64,000 bases of DNA from Alphaproteobacteria bacterium (GTDB taxonomy: Bacteria > Pseudomonadota > Alphaproteobacteria > JACAEB01). The notes under the pieces are model-generated. The model ran no database searches. It had not been told where the DNA came from and worked only from the letters and a program-made list of their open reading frames with translations. This document shows positions 11,148-21,578 of the stretch, piece after piece; position 1 is the stretch's first letter; every line of letters starts with the position of its first letter. Location of the stretch: positions 310,001 through 374,000 of the forward strand of contig JACKLE010000001.1 of the NCBI GenBank assembly GCA_024236075.1, given 5' to 3'. Made by a program: the position numbers and the translations under genes.

Positions 11148-11915
11148 ATGAGAAACGGGCTCAAGGGAGCGATATTGGCCATTGCCGGGGCGGGGGCGCT
11201 CGCGCTGGCCGGGCCCGCGGCCGCGCCGGCCGCGGCGGCGGAGGTCGCCTCGCACGTGACCTTCCCCGGTCCCGCGCCGCTCACGACGCCGGGGGTCTTC
11301 TCGCTGAGGACGTTCAAGGTCAAGAAGGGCGCCTTCGAGGAGACGCTGCGCCTCAGCCAGCAATATATCTGGCCCTTCTACGAGAAGCTCGGCGCGCGCA
11401 ACGTCGCCTATTGGCTCGAGGTGCCGGCGCCCGGCCAGGACGTCTCCGACCGCGACTACGACGTCGTGCACATGATCACGCATTACGAAAGCGTCGCGCA
11501 CTGGCAGATGACGCGCACGCCCTGGGCGGCGGGCGAGGACGACGAGTCCTTCGTGCGCATGGCGAACGCGATGACGCGGCGCTACGAGCTGACGCTGAGC
11601 GAAACCCATGTGCTCGCGACGGGCTATCTCGCGGGCAGCGCCCCGTCCGAGCTGCCGGCGTCGAGCGATTTTCCGCTCACCGATCTCGGGACCTACGTCA
11701 AGGTGTGCAGCCAGGTGGCGAACAAGGCGTTTCCGGATTGGAAGGCGGGCGGGGCCGACACCTATTGCCAGTGCGCGCTCGAGCGCATGGGCAAGGACCC
11801 GGCCGGCTGGTCGCGCGCCTATCACATCGCCTGGATGCGCTCGGGCGCCTTCGCGAAGCCGGACATCACCTCGCAGACCATGGCGGACAATCACGCGGCC
11901 TGCGCGCCGAAATAG
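11148..11915 (+). CDS. Exported protein, possible NIPSNAP-like fold with Cys-rich C-terminus
   Basis: I do not recognise a named family. The 255-residue product has a long Ala/Gly-rich signal peptide (to about residue 33), so it is exported. Residues ~45-160 (FSLRTFKVKKG, then a WPFYEKLGAR segment and HMITHYESVAHW) look like one ferredoxin-like dimeric alpha-beta unit, as in NIPSNAP/EthD proteins. The last ~70 residues contain four cysteines (VCSQ, YCQC and HAACAPK), which could form disulfides or bind a metal. GAGGGAGG stands shortly before the ATG. It lies after mutL and convergent to the next gene; nothing in the context gives a function. Confidence 0.7.
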   Translation: MRNGLKGAILAIAGAGALALAGPAAAPAAAAEVASHVTFPGPAPLTTPGVFSLRTFKVKKGAFEETLRLSQQYIWPFYEKLGARNVAYWLEVPAPGQDVSDRDYDVVHMITHYESVAHWQMTRTPWAAGEDDESFVRMANAMTRRYELTLSETHVLATGYLAGSAPSELPASSDFPLTDLGTYVKVCSQVANKAFPDWKAGGADTYCQCALERMGKDPAGWSRAYHIAWMRSGAFAKPDITSQTMADNHAACAPK

Positions 11916-11945
11916 GCGATCCGGCCCCGGACGGCCGTCGGACGC

Positions 11946-13151
11946 TCAGGGGGCGGGGGATTCCGCGCCTCCCGCCGGAGCGGGGAAGGCCGCATAGACC
12001 TCGCCGAGGACGGGGCCCAGCGCCTCGCGCAGGGCATGGCCGTTCAGCATGCCGAGGCGGACGACGAGAAGGTCCTTCTCGGGCGCGAGAAGGATGAGCT
12101 GGCCCTGATTGCCCGCAAGGTAGAAGAGGTCGGCCGGCGCGCCGGGCACGAGAGGGCCGTCCTCGTCGTTCTGCGCCGGCGAGTTGAGCCAGAAATCGGC
12201 GCCGTAGCGGGGGTTCTGCGCCGTCGGCGTGCGGCAGATGTCGACCCAGCCCTCGGGCAGGATGCGCCGGCCGTCCCATACTCCGTCGCGCAGGAAGAGC
12301 AGGCCCAGCCGCGCGAAATCGCGCGCGCTCGCATAGAGGAAGGCGCCCCCGACGAACGTGCCGTGCACGTCGTATTCGGGCACGGCGCTGCGCATGCCCA
12401 AGGGATCGAGAAGCTCCGTGTTCAGATAGGACTGCATCCGCGCGCGCCGGTCGGGCGCGCTGCCCGCAACGGCATCGGCGACGATCCCGGCGACGATGAG
12501 GCTCGAGCCGGTGGCGTAGGACCATTGCGTGCCCGGCTCGTGCGCCGCCGGCTGGGTCACGGCGAAGTCGTACATGTCCGCGCGCCCGGCGCCGTAGAGC
12601 ATGCGCGTGGTGTCGTTGAGGGACCCCGACTCCTCGTGCTCGCTGTGCGAGAGCCCGCTCGTCATGGTGAGGAGATGGCGCAGCGTGATGCGGCTGCGCG
12701 GATCGCTTGCCGCGCGCCATTTCTCCACCGGCGCGGGAATGTCGAGCGCGACCTCGCCCTTGCGCACGAGGGTGGCGACGAGCGCGCTGGTGAGTCCGTT
12801 GGCGAGCGACCAGGAGGGAAAGCGGCTCTCGCGCGAGAAGCCCTCGGCGTAGCGCTCCGCGACGAGGCGCCCGCGATGGACGACGAGAAACGCCCGCGTC
12901 TCCTGGCCCTCGGAGGGCGCGAACAGGGCGTCGAGCGCGGCCTCGAGGCGCGGCTCGTCGACGCCGCTCCCGGGCGTGCCTTGCGGCCAGCTCGCCGTGG
13001 GAAAGGGCACGCCCTCGGGCTGTTGCGGCAGCGGCGCGAGCGCTCCCGCGCCGGCCGGCGCGGCGAGAAGGAGCCCGGCGAAGGCGGCGGCCGGCCATAT
13101 CCGCCCGGCGGGAGCGCATCGCCGCCAGTTGAAACTGAGTTTGAAACGCAT
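11946..13151 (-). CDS. Beta-lactamase-fold serine hydrolase with altered catalytic motif
   Basis: The 401-residue product has a signal peptide (residues ~15-37) and a class C beta-lactamase / 6-aminohexanoate-dimer-hydrolase fold: LVVHRGRLVAERY, LRHLLTMTSGL, WSYATGSS and GGAFLYASARDFARLGLLFL. The family SxxK tetrad should lie at FPSWSLANGLTSALV, where Ser115 is kept but the expected lysine is Asn118. The DNA reads AAC on the minus strand. Lysine normally acts as general base, so activity is doubtful. The start at 13151 gives a normal signal peptide; an upstream in-frame start would add 61 basic residues. It is divergent from the 100-residue protein at 13234. Confidence 0.9.
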   Translation of the reverse strand: MRFKLSFNWRRCAPAGRIWPAAAFAGLLLAAPAGAGALAPLPQQPEGVPFPTASWPQGTPGSGVDEPRLEAALDALFAPSEGQETRAFLVVHRGRLVAERYAEGFSRESRFPSWSLANGLTSALVATLVRKGEVALDIPAPVEKWRAASDPRSRITLRHLLTMTSGLSHSEHEESGSLNDTTRMLYGAGRADMYDFAVTQPAAHEPGTQWSYATGSSLIVAGIVADAVAGSAPDRRARMQSYLNTELLDPLGMRSAVPEYDVHGTFVGGAFLYASARDFARLGLLFLRDGVWDGRRILPEGWVDICRTPTAQNPRYGADFWLNSPAQNDEDGPLVPGAPADLFYLAGNQGQLILLAPEKDLLVVRLGMLNGHALREALGPVLGEVYAAFPAPAGGAESPAP

Positions 13152-13233
13152 CCGTCCGCCGTGCGATCCTCGTGGCAACGCGGAATGCAAGAATCGCGGT
13201 CCCGCGCCGCAGCCCAAGGTAGGACGAGCCGGG

Positions 13234-13536
13234 ATGTTGCGTCTAGCGCTCATAGGTCTCGGGAGTGCGGCGGGGCTCGGCCTCGTCGTGGTCTGGCACA
13301 TGAGCCAGATCGACAAGGAGACGAGCATGCTCATCGGCTTCGCGGCGAAGGAAATCTGCAGCTGCCTCTATGTCGAGGAGCGCACGCTCGAGGCCTGCCG
13401 GGCGGATCTGCCGGCCGAGGCGCGGGCGATCCATCTGCGCGTCCCCAAGGACGAGGAGGCGGTCGAGGCGCGGGTCAACTGGCAGGTGAAGCGTCTCGCC
13501 CGCTACAGCGAAGGCTCCGGCTGCACGCTCGAATAG
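13234..13536 (+). CDS. Small membrane-anchored protein resembling the N-terminal domain of some serine hydrolases
   Basis: The 100-residue product has one N-terminal membrane segment (LALIGLGSAAGLGLVVVW) followed by a soluble part with ICSCLYVEERTLEACRADL and a final RYSEGSGCTLE. From memory, the pattern CSxxFV...D...ARY..G.GCTL occurs at the N-terminus of larger 6-aminohexanoate-hydrolase-like proteins. Here it stands alone, 82 bases from a divergent member of that fold. Three cysteines sit at the front (C, C and C in CSC...C) and one at the end. The link is an inference from remembered sequence patterns. It is convergent with rsmD, one base apart. Confidence 0.7.
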   Translation: MLRLALIGLGSAAGLGLVVVWHMSQIDKETSMLIGFAAKEICSCLYVEERTLEACRADLPAEARAIHLRVPKDEEAVEARVNWQVKRLARYSEGSGCTLE

Positions 13537-13537
13537 G

Positions 13538-14122
13538 TCAGTCCGCCCCTCCCGCCCAGCGCAGAAAGGCGAGGCGCGTCTCGCCGTAGACGCGCCCATC
13601 GAGCGCGGCAAATCCCTCCGGTACGCTCTCGGCCTCGCCGGCCGCCGTCTCCACCACCGCGAGGGCGCCGGGCGCGAGCCAGCCCTGCGCCGCCGATGCG
13701 AGGGACGGGAGATGGGCCTCGCTGCCATAGGGCGCGTCGCAGAAGACGAGATCGAAGGGCGCCGGCACGGTGCCCGGCCGCGGGCCCAGCGCGCGCGCGT
13801 CGCGGCGGAAGATCCGTGTGCGGCCCGTTTCGCCGAGGGCCTCGATGTTGCTGCGGATCGCCGCGCGCGCGTCGGGGCCCTCGTCGACGAAGAGCGCGTA
13901 GGCGGCGCCCCGCGAGAGCGCTTCGAGCCCGAGCGCGCCCGATCCCGCGAAGAGGTCGAGGACGCGCGCGCCGGCGAAGTCCCGGCCCTCGGCCGGCAGG
14001 ATCGCATGATCGAGGATGTTGAAGAGCGCCGCCCGGGCCCGCGCGCCGGTAGGCCGCGTCGCGAGCCCCTCCGGCGCGACGAGGCGCCGCCCCCGGTGGC
14101 GCCCGGCAAGGATGCGCATCAT
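13538..14122 (-). CDS. rsmD: 16S rRNA (guanine(966)-N2)-methyltransferase
   Basis: RsmD methylates G966 of 16S rRNA in the 30S subunit using S-adenosylmethionine. The 194-residue product starts MMRILAGRHRGRRL and has the SAM site VLDLFAGSGALGLEALSRGA and the catalytic motif as DAPY (in FDLVFCDAPYGS), a common variant of DPPY/F. Its start overlaps the stop of the pseudouridine synthase gene by four bases. The pair of rRNA modification genes is a frequent arrangement. Confidence 0.95.
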   Translation of the reverse strand: MMRILAGRHRGRRLVAPEGLATRPTGARARAALFNILDHAILPAEGRDFAGARVLDLFAGSGALGLEALSRGAAYALFVDEGPDARAAIRSNIEALGETGRTRIFRRDARALGPRPGTVPAPFDLVFCDAPYGSEAHLPSLASAAQGWLAPGALAVVETAAGEAESVPEGFAALDGRVYGETRLAFLRWAGGAD

Positions 14123-14886
14123 TGCCGCTTGGCCTTGCGCGGCGCGAGGCGGCCGCCGAGCTGGTCCCTGAGGACGCGCGCCTTCACCTCCTCGACCTCG
14201 CCGGGCGGCAGGCCGCCGAGCTGGAACGGCCCGTAGGCGGTGCGGATGAGCCGCGTGACCTTGAGGCCCAGATGCTCCATCAGACGGCGCACCTCGCGGT
14301 TCTTGCCCTCCTTGAGACCGATGGCGAGCCAGGCATGGGAGGCGGTCTCGCGCTCGAGCTTCGCCTCGACCGGGCCGTAGCGCACGCCCTCGACCTCGAC
14401 GCCCTCGGCGAGGCGGGCGAGCGCGGCCTCCTCGATCCTCCCATAGACCCGCGCCCGGTAGCGCCGCGTCCAGCCGGTCGCCGGAAGCTCCAGCGTGCGC
14501 GCGAGGCCGCCGTCATTGGTGAGCAGGAGAAGGCCCTCGCTCGTGAGGTCGAGCCGTCCGACCGAGACGACGCGGGGCAGCTCCTCCGGCAGGCGCTCGA
14601 ACACGGTCGGCCGGCCCTGGGGATCGCGATGGGTGGTGACGAGGCCCGAGGGCTTGTGGTAGCGCCAGAGGCGCGGGGCCTCGGCGTCCGCCACCGCGAC
14701 GCCGTCGACGGTGATCGCGGCGTCGGGATCGATCTTCGTCGCGGGGCTCGTGACCGGCGTGCCCTCGACCGCGACGCGGCCCTGGGCGATGAGCGCCTCG
14801 GCGGCGCGGCGCGAGGCGACGCCCCGTCGTGCGAGGACCTTCGCGATGCGCTCCTCGGGCGCCGGTGGGGCGGGCTCCTTTGTCAT
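14119..14886 (-). CDS. RsuA/RluB-family rRNA pseudouridine synthase
   Basis: The enzyme isomerises a uridine in rRNA; RluB (23S U2605), RluE/F and RsuA are close relatives and the exact target cannot be read here. The 255-residue product has an N-terminal S4 RNA-binding domain (RIAKVLARRGVASRRAAEALI), the catalytic motif VGRLDLTSEGLLLLTNDG with the nucleophilic aspartate, and GKNREVRRLMEHLG. The C-terminus is a short basic tail (RKAKRQ). It is translationally coupled to rsmD and divergent from tadA with only 32 bases between the starts, so their promoters must overlap. Confidence 0.93.
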   Translation of the reverse strand: MTKEPAPPAPEERIAKVLARRGVASRRAAEALIAQGRVAVEGTPVTSPATKIDPDAAITVDGVAVADAEAPRLWRYHKPSGLVTTHRDPQGRPTVFERLPEELPRVVSVGRLDLTSEGLLLLTNDGGLARTLELPATGWTRRYRARVYGRIEEAALARLAEGVEVEGVRYGPVEAKLERETASHAWLAIGLKEGKNREVRRLMEHLGLKVTRLIRTAYGPFQLGGLPPGEVEEVKARVLRDQLGGRLAPRKAKRQ

Positions 14887-14918
14887 GGCGCGGCACTAGA
14901 AGGCGGAACGGCGGCAGG

Positions 14919-15392
14919 ATGCAAGGCTCTTCGATCGGCGAGGACGAGGCGCTGCTCGCGATGGCGCTGGCGGAGGCCGAGGCCGCCGCCGCGCGCGGCG
15001 AGGTGCCGGTCGGCGCGGTGCTGACGGATGCCTCGGGCGCCGTCCTCGCGCGCGCCGGCAACCGCATCCTCGAGCTCAAGGACCCGACGGCCCATGCGGA
15101 GATCCTCGTCCTGCGCGACGGGGCGCGGGCGCTGGGCTCGGAGCGACTCGCCGGCGCCCGGCTCCATGTCAGCCTCGAGCCCTGCGCCATGTGCACGGGG
15201 GCCATCTCGCTCGCGCGCATCGCCCGTCTCGTCTTCGCGGCCGACGACGCCAAGGGGGGCGCGGTTCTCCACGGGCCGCGCTTCTTCGCGCAGCCGACCT
15301 GCCACCACCGGCCCGAATGGCGCCATGCCGGCGGCGCGGCCGGACAGGCTTCCTCCGCCCTCCTGAAGGGATTCTTCGCGGCGCGGCGTTGA
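14919..15392 (+). CDS. tadA: tRNA adenosine(34) deaminase
   Basis: TadA converts A34 of tRNA-Arg(ACG) to inosine. The 157-residue product is of normal size and has the zinc deaminase motifs HAE (in [14 protein letters not shown]) and PCAMC ([10 protein letters not shown]), plus the C-terminal FFAARR. I chose the ATG at 14919 ([13 protein letters not shown]), preceded by GGCAGG; upstream in-frame starts would overlap the divergent pseudouridine synthase. Confidence 0.95.
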   Translation: MQGSSIGEDEALLAMALAEAEAAAARGEVPVGAVLTDASGAVLARAGNRILELKDPTAHAEILVLRDGARALGSERLAGARLHVSLEPCAMCTGAISLARIARLVFAADDAKGGAVLHGPRFFAQPTCHHRPEWRHAGGAAGQASSALLKGFFAARR

Positions 15393-15469
15393 TCGGGGCA
15401 GGTGATTTCGCGCAGGCGCGCCGCTATGCTCCGCCCCGATCAGCACGAGAGACGAGAAGGACCGCCCAC

Positions 15470-16702
<1,233 letters not shown>

Positions 16703-16834
16703 GACCGGCCTCTCCGTCCGCAAGCGGATCGCTCTCCCGGCGGGGGGCGGTCCCTTGCGCGGGCGGCGTATTCTACCTCCGTTCCCCCCGCCTTGAGGCC
16801 CCCGCATGGGTGCCATGCAGGGCGGGCCGTTGCG

Positions 16835-16849
16835 GAACAAAACGGAAAC
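16835..16849. promoter_or_regulatory. Possible LexA (SOS) box
   Basis: GAAC-N7-AAAC, one mismatch from the alphaproteobacterial SOS box GAAC-N7-GAAC (the reverse of GTTC-N7-GTTC). It falls between a TTGCGG (16830-16835) and TATAGG (16851-16856), 15 bases apart, that could be -35 and -10 elements for the VOC-protein gene. Position within a promoter supports it; the mismatch counts against it. Confidence 0.3.
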
Positions 16850-16909
16850 ATATAGGGTCTCGGGACATGTCGCGGATGTGCGATAGCCCGTGGGGCGAGG
16901 AGGAAGACG

Positions 16910-17275
16910 ATGATCGGCTACGTGATGGTCGGCACCAAGAACATGAAGCGCGCGGCGGAATTCTACGACGGGCTGCTCGCCGAGCTCGGCGCGAAGCGCG
17001 CCATGGAGGGCGACAAGTTCATCGCCTGGTCGAACGGCAAGGGCTGCATGTTCAGCGTGTGCAAGCCCTATGACGGCAACCCGTCGACCGTCGGCAACGG
17101 CGTGATGGTGGCGCTCGCCGCGCCCGACCAGGCGACCGTCGACCGCCTCTACAAGAAGGCGCTGGAACTCGGCGGCACGGACGAGGGGCCGGCGGGCCCG
17201 CGCGGCGGCAATTTCTACGCCGGCTATTTCCGCGACCTCGACGGCAACAAGCTGAACGCGTTCTGCATGGGCTGA
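16910..17275 (+). CDS. VOC-superfamily (glyoxalase/dioxygenase fold) protein
   Basis: The 121-residue product starts MIGYVMVGTKNMKRAAEFYDGLL and ends YFRDLDGNKLNAFCMG, the two halves of a vicinal-oxygen-chelate fold. The ending resembles the metal-ligand strand of lactoylglutathione lyases, but the usual histidine at the first strand is absent (YVMVGTKN), so its catalytic role is unclear. GAGGAGGAAG precedes the ATG. It is a single gene 207 bases after the acyl-CoA dehydrogenase, with its own promoter-like elements upstream. Confidence 0.85.
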   Translation: MIGYVMVGTKNMKRAAEFYDGLLAELGAKRAMEGDKFIAWSNGKGCMFSVCKPYDGNPSTVGNGVMVALAAPDQATVDRLYKKALELGGTDEGPAGPRGGNFYAGYFRDLDGNKLNAFCMG

Positions 17276-17410
17276 GGCGAGGCGGCGCACGCGGCAGGCC
17301 CATCGGCGCGCGCATTTGCGGCCCGCCCGGCCCGGGGCGGGTGGACAAGTGCGCGCGCGGCACCTACTTAGCCTCCACCCGTGCCGTTCCGCCCGCAAGA
17401 AGGCGCCCGC

Positions 17411-18351
<941 letters not shown>

Positions 18352-18355
<4 letters not shown>

Positions 18356-19149
18356 GCTTCACCGCGCCCCGGTCCGGCGGCTCCGGCTTCAACGGCCACG
18401 GCGTTCTCGCCATCTACCGCTTCGAGATGGCGCGGGCGATCCGGACGGCGATCCAGAGCCTCGTCACGCCCGTCATCACGACCTCGCTCTACTTCGTCGT
18501 CTTCGGCGCGGCGATCGGCTCGCGCATCGACGAGGTGGGCGGCGTCTCGTACGGCGCCTTCATCGTGCCGGGGCTCATCATGCTGACGATCTTCGGCGAG
18601 AGCATCTCGAACGCCTCATTCGGCATCTATTTCCCGAAGTTCACCGGCACGATCTACGAGATCCTCTCCGCGCCCGTCTCGCCCTTCGAGATCGTCCTCG
18701 CCTATGTCGGCGCGGCGGCGACGAAGTCGATCGTGCTCGGCCTCGTCATTCTCGCCACGGCCTCCTTCTTCGTGCCGATCGAGATCGCGCATCCCCTCGC
18801 CATGGTCTTCTTCCTCGTCCTCATCTCGGTGACGTTCAGCCTCTTCGGCTTCATCATCGGCATCTGGGCGAAGGGCTTCGAGCAGCTTCAGCTCATCCCC
18901 ATGCTGATCGTGACGCCGCTCGCCTTCCTCGGCGGCGCCTTCTACTCGATCGACATGCTGCCTCAGGCCTGGCGCGCGGTCGCGCTGCTCAATCCCGTCG
19001 TCTATCTCATCTCGGGCTTTCGCTGGGCCTTCTACGACACGTCCGATGTCGGCGTCGCGGTGAGCCTTTCGATGACGGGGGGCTTTCTCGTCCTCTGCCT
19101 CGCGCTCGTCGCCTGGATCTTCCGCACGGGCTACCGCCTCAAGGCGTGA
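18352..19149 (+). CDS. ABC-2 type exporter, permease subunit
   Basis: The 265-residue product has six hydrophobic segments and the ABC-2 family sequence ([13 protein letters not shown] near residue 45, [19 protein letters not shown] near 105, and [18 protein letters not shown] [19 protein letters not shown] near 185). It pairs with the ATPase encoded just upstream and should form an inner-membrane exporter. The last 11 bases overlap the convergent membrane-protein gene. Confidence 0.93.
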
Positions 19150-20026
19150 GCGCCTCCAGCGAGGCGGCGAGCGCGGCCGGCGTGGGCGCCGCCGCATCGT
19201 CCGTGTCCAGAGGGCCCGGCAGCTCGCGCGCGCAGCGCGCGGCGAAGGCCTCCTCCGCGTCGAGGGCGACGGCATAGGGCAGATAGGCCCTGCAGAGCTC
19301 CGCGGTCAGAGGCCGCGCGTCCGCCACGGGCGCGCCGGAGAGGTAGGCGCGGAATCCCTCGATCTCCCCGAGAACCTCCCGGCCGAGCGCGGCAGGCGCC
19401 CTGATCTCGCGATAGGCGAGGATCGCAAGGCACGCGCCGGCGCCGAGGACGAAGAGAAGCCCCTGCCAGGGCGCGGCGGGCTCGAGGGCCCGGCCCGCCG
19501 CGGCGCCCGCGAGCGCGACGAGGAGGCAGGCAAGCGCGCCCGGAAGCGCGCGCCCCCGGACGCGCGATTCGTATTCCCGCTCGAGCGCCCGCCCCAATGC
19601 CTTGCGCGCGGGCGCCCATATCGCCGCATTGCGCGGCGCGATCGCGAGGGTCGAGCGCCAGCGCAGGAGACGCTCGGCGAACACGCGTTCCGACGGCGCC
19701 AGAGGCGCGGGATCGCCGAGCGCCTTGACGAGCCGGCCGCCGCCTTCGTCCTGCTCGACCGTCAGATAGCGCTTGGCCGCGAGATCGCCGAGCGCGGCGG
19801 CGAGCGTCCGGCCGTCGAGGCTCCGTGTCCGGATGAAGCGGGCGCCGGCGGGCGAAATGCCCGCAGGCGGCTCGGCGCGCGGCGCCTCGGCATGAGGGCG
19901 CCGCCGCGCCAGGGCCACGGAGGTCGCGCAGGCCACCAGCGAGCCGAGCGAGCCGGCAAGGACCGCCCATGCCGACGCTTCCATCTGCGCGAGGGCGCGC
20001 ACCGTAGTGTCGATCGTGTCGTTCAT
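19139..20026 (-). CDS. Membrane protein matching the C-terminal half of DUF2207 proteins
   Basis: The 295-residue product has a membrane segment near residues 20-40 and two adjacent ones near 165-205. The soluble stretches [35 protein letters not shown], the FAERLL segment, and the end IEGFRAYL...[27 protein letters not shown] resemble the C-terminal part of YciQ-like DUF2207 proteins (the EGFRxYL and LPYAIAL features). The N-terminal extracytoplasmic DUF2207 domain is missing. Function unknown. It is convergent with, and overlaps, the ABC permease gene. Confidence 0.72.
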   Translation of the reverse strand: MNDTIDTTVRALAQMEASAWAVLAGSLGSLVACATSVALARRRPHAEAPRAEPPAGISPAGARFIRTRSLDGRTLAAALGDLAAKRYLTVEQDEGGGRLVKALGDPAPLAPSERVFAERLLRWRSTLAIAPRNAAIWAPARKALGRALEREYESRVRGRALPGALACLLVALAGAAAGRALEPAAPWQGLLFVLGAGACLAILAYREIRAPAALGREVLGEIEGFRAYLSGAPVADARPLTAELCRAYLPYAVALDAEEAFAARCARELPGPLDTDDAAAPTPAALAASLEALTP

Positions 20027-20173
20027 GGAGGCGCACCCGAGAGGACCGCGACCGCCGAGGCCGGCGGCGGCGTCTTAGCACGCCGCCGCCGCGCCATCCA
20101 TGCGCTCAAGATGCGAGCGGCCCGGAACGCCTGTCCCGGGCCGCCCACGGAATGTCGCGCGAGGTAGTCCGCG

Positions 20174-20506
20174 TCAGCGGCGCACGAGCACCGACTTGAC
20201 GATGAAGGCGATGGTGATCGCCACCAGGAAGGCGACGAAATAGACGAGGACCGTCCCGAACCGGATGTCGGGAAGGGCCTTCCACCAGGAGTCGGCGAGC
20301 GCGCCGAGCTCCTGCCCGTCGATGATGACGAGCTTTGCGAAGCGAACCAGCCAGAAGACGATCAGCGCGCCGACGGTCACGCTGATGAAGCTGGCGATGT
20401 AGTTCTGGATGATGAGACCCGCGAGAAGGCAGACGACGACCGCGATGCCGAGCGTCACCGGCTCCATATTGCCGAAGACGTCGGTAAACATTTTGAGGAT
20501 GTCCAT
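20174..20506 (-). CDS. Small membrane protein of unknown function
   Basis: The 110-residue product has three hydrophobic segments (EPVTLGIAVVVCLLAGLII, FISVTVGALIVFWLV and VLVYFVAFLVAITIAFIV) and a short loop with DGQELGALADSWW between the second and third. The C-terminus is RR. I do not recognise a family. I chose the ATG at 20506; a GTG two codons earlier is possible. It stands alone behind a 270-base intergenic stretch and downstream of flhG, in the same direction. Confidence 0.6.
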   Translation of the reverse strand: MDILKMFTDVFGNMEPVTLGIAVVVCLLAGLIIQNYIASFISVTVGALIVFWLVRFAKLVIIDGQELGALADSWWKALPDIRFGTVLVYFVAFLVAITIAFIVKSVLVRR

Positions 20507-20777
20507 TGGCACTGACCCCGTTCACGCTTGATGTCGCGAAATGCCGCCCGGGGCGCCGCCTCCCGAATGCGGTGTCCCCCGAGACATTCAAGGGTCGGAT
20601 GCCGGGTGTGCCCTGTCGGCTTTGTCTTGGGTCTTCGATCTTCCGCCCCGGGTCTTTTCCGCCCCAAAGCCACCCAACCCTTTCCAAAAGGTAAAGGTCT
20701 AGGGGGATCCCATCAAGCCGAATCGCCCCGCACCGGCGGCGAGCCGGAAAGCCCTGTGCGGACAATGAGTTAAGAGA

Positions 20778-21578
20778 TCAACCGAAGCGTGTGGCGAGGG
20801 CGGCGACATCGCTCGCGGCGGGGGATTGGGGGAACCGCGCGAGGAGGGGCGCCTGGGCGCGGATGGCGCGGCCGACATGCGCGTCGCGCCGCAGGACGCC
20901 GAGAAGCGGCGGCTCGAACCCCAGAAAGCGCTGCGTCGCCTGCGCGAGCGCCTTGTGAATGCGCCGGCCCTGGCTCGCATCCGTGGCCATGTTCACGACG
21001 ACGCCCATCGCCGGCCGGCGCTCGGCGCGCGCGAGCACCTTGACGAGGGCATAGGCATCCGTGAGCGAGGTCGGGTCCTCGGTCAGGACGACGAGGACGA
21101 GGTCGGCGAGGCTGCACAGGAGCGTGACCGAGGGGTCGATCCCGGCCGCCGCGTCGAGCAGCATGCGGTCATAGGGGCCGCCCAGCGTGATGAGCATCTC
21201 GCAGAGCCGACCGAGCTCGGCGATGGGAAGGCCGCCGAGCGCGCCCGAGCCCGACCGGCCCGGCAGCACGTCGAAGGCGCCGCCGCTCGAGTCGCGCTCG
21301 ACGCCGAGGATCGCCTGGTCGGCCTGCGCGCTGCCCGCGAGGAGATCGGCGAGGTCGCGCTGCGGCGCGAGGCCGAGCTGCACGTCGATATTGGCGAGGC
21401 CGAAATCGCCGTCGACGAGAAGCACGCGCTCGCCCCGGCGCGCGAGGGCATGGGCGAGGCTCGCCGCGAGAAAGGTCTTGCCGACGCCGCCCTTGCCGGA
21501 GGCGACGGCGAGCGTGCGCGGTCGCGGCGCGGCGCGCGGCGCGCTGTCCGGTGCGGCGAGATGGGGACGCGTCGTCAT
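20778..21578 (-). CDS. flhG: FlhG/FleN-like MinD-family ATPase
   Basis: FlhG is a deviant-Walker-A ATPase that, with FlhF, sets flagellar number or position. The 266-residue product has SGKGGVGKTFLAASLA, DGDFGLANIDVQLG, LLDAAAGID and VVVNMATDASQGR. The N-terminal tail before the P-loop is Pro/Arg-rich. It starts at an ATG sharing one base with the flhF stop. It is the last gene of the fliF-to-flhG operon. Confidence 0.88.
   Translation of the reverse strand: MTTRPHLAAPDSAPRAAPRPRTLAVASGKGGVGKTFLAASLAHALARRGERVLLVDGDFGLANIDVQLGLAPQRDLADLLAGSAQADQAILGVERDSSGGAFDVLPGRSGSGALGGLPIAELGRLCEMLITLGGPYDRMLLDAAAGIDPSVTLLCSLADLVLVVLTEDPTSLTDAYALVKVLARAERRPAMGVVVNMATDASQGRRIHKALAQATQRFLGFEPPLLGVLRRDAHVGRAIRAQAPLLARFPQSPAASDVAALATRFG

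Noticed and set aside
20507..20777. 270-base gap examined for a small gene or terminator
   Set aside because: A CCGGC-GGCGA-GCCGG hairpin (20733-20747) has no T-run in either direction; no good small frame was found, so nothing was called.
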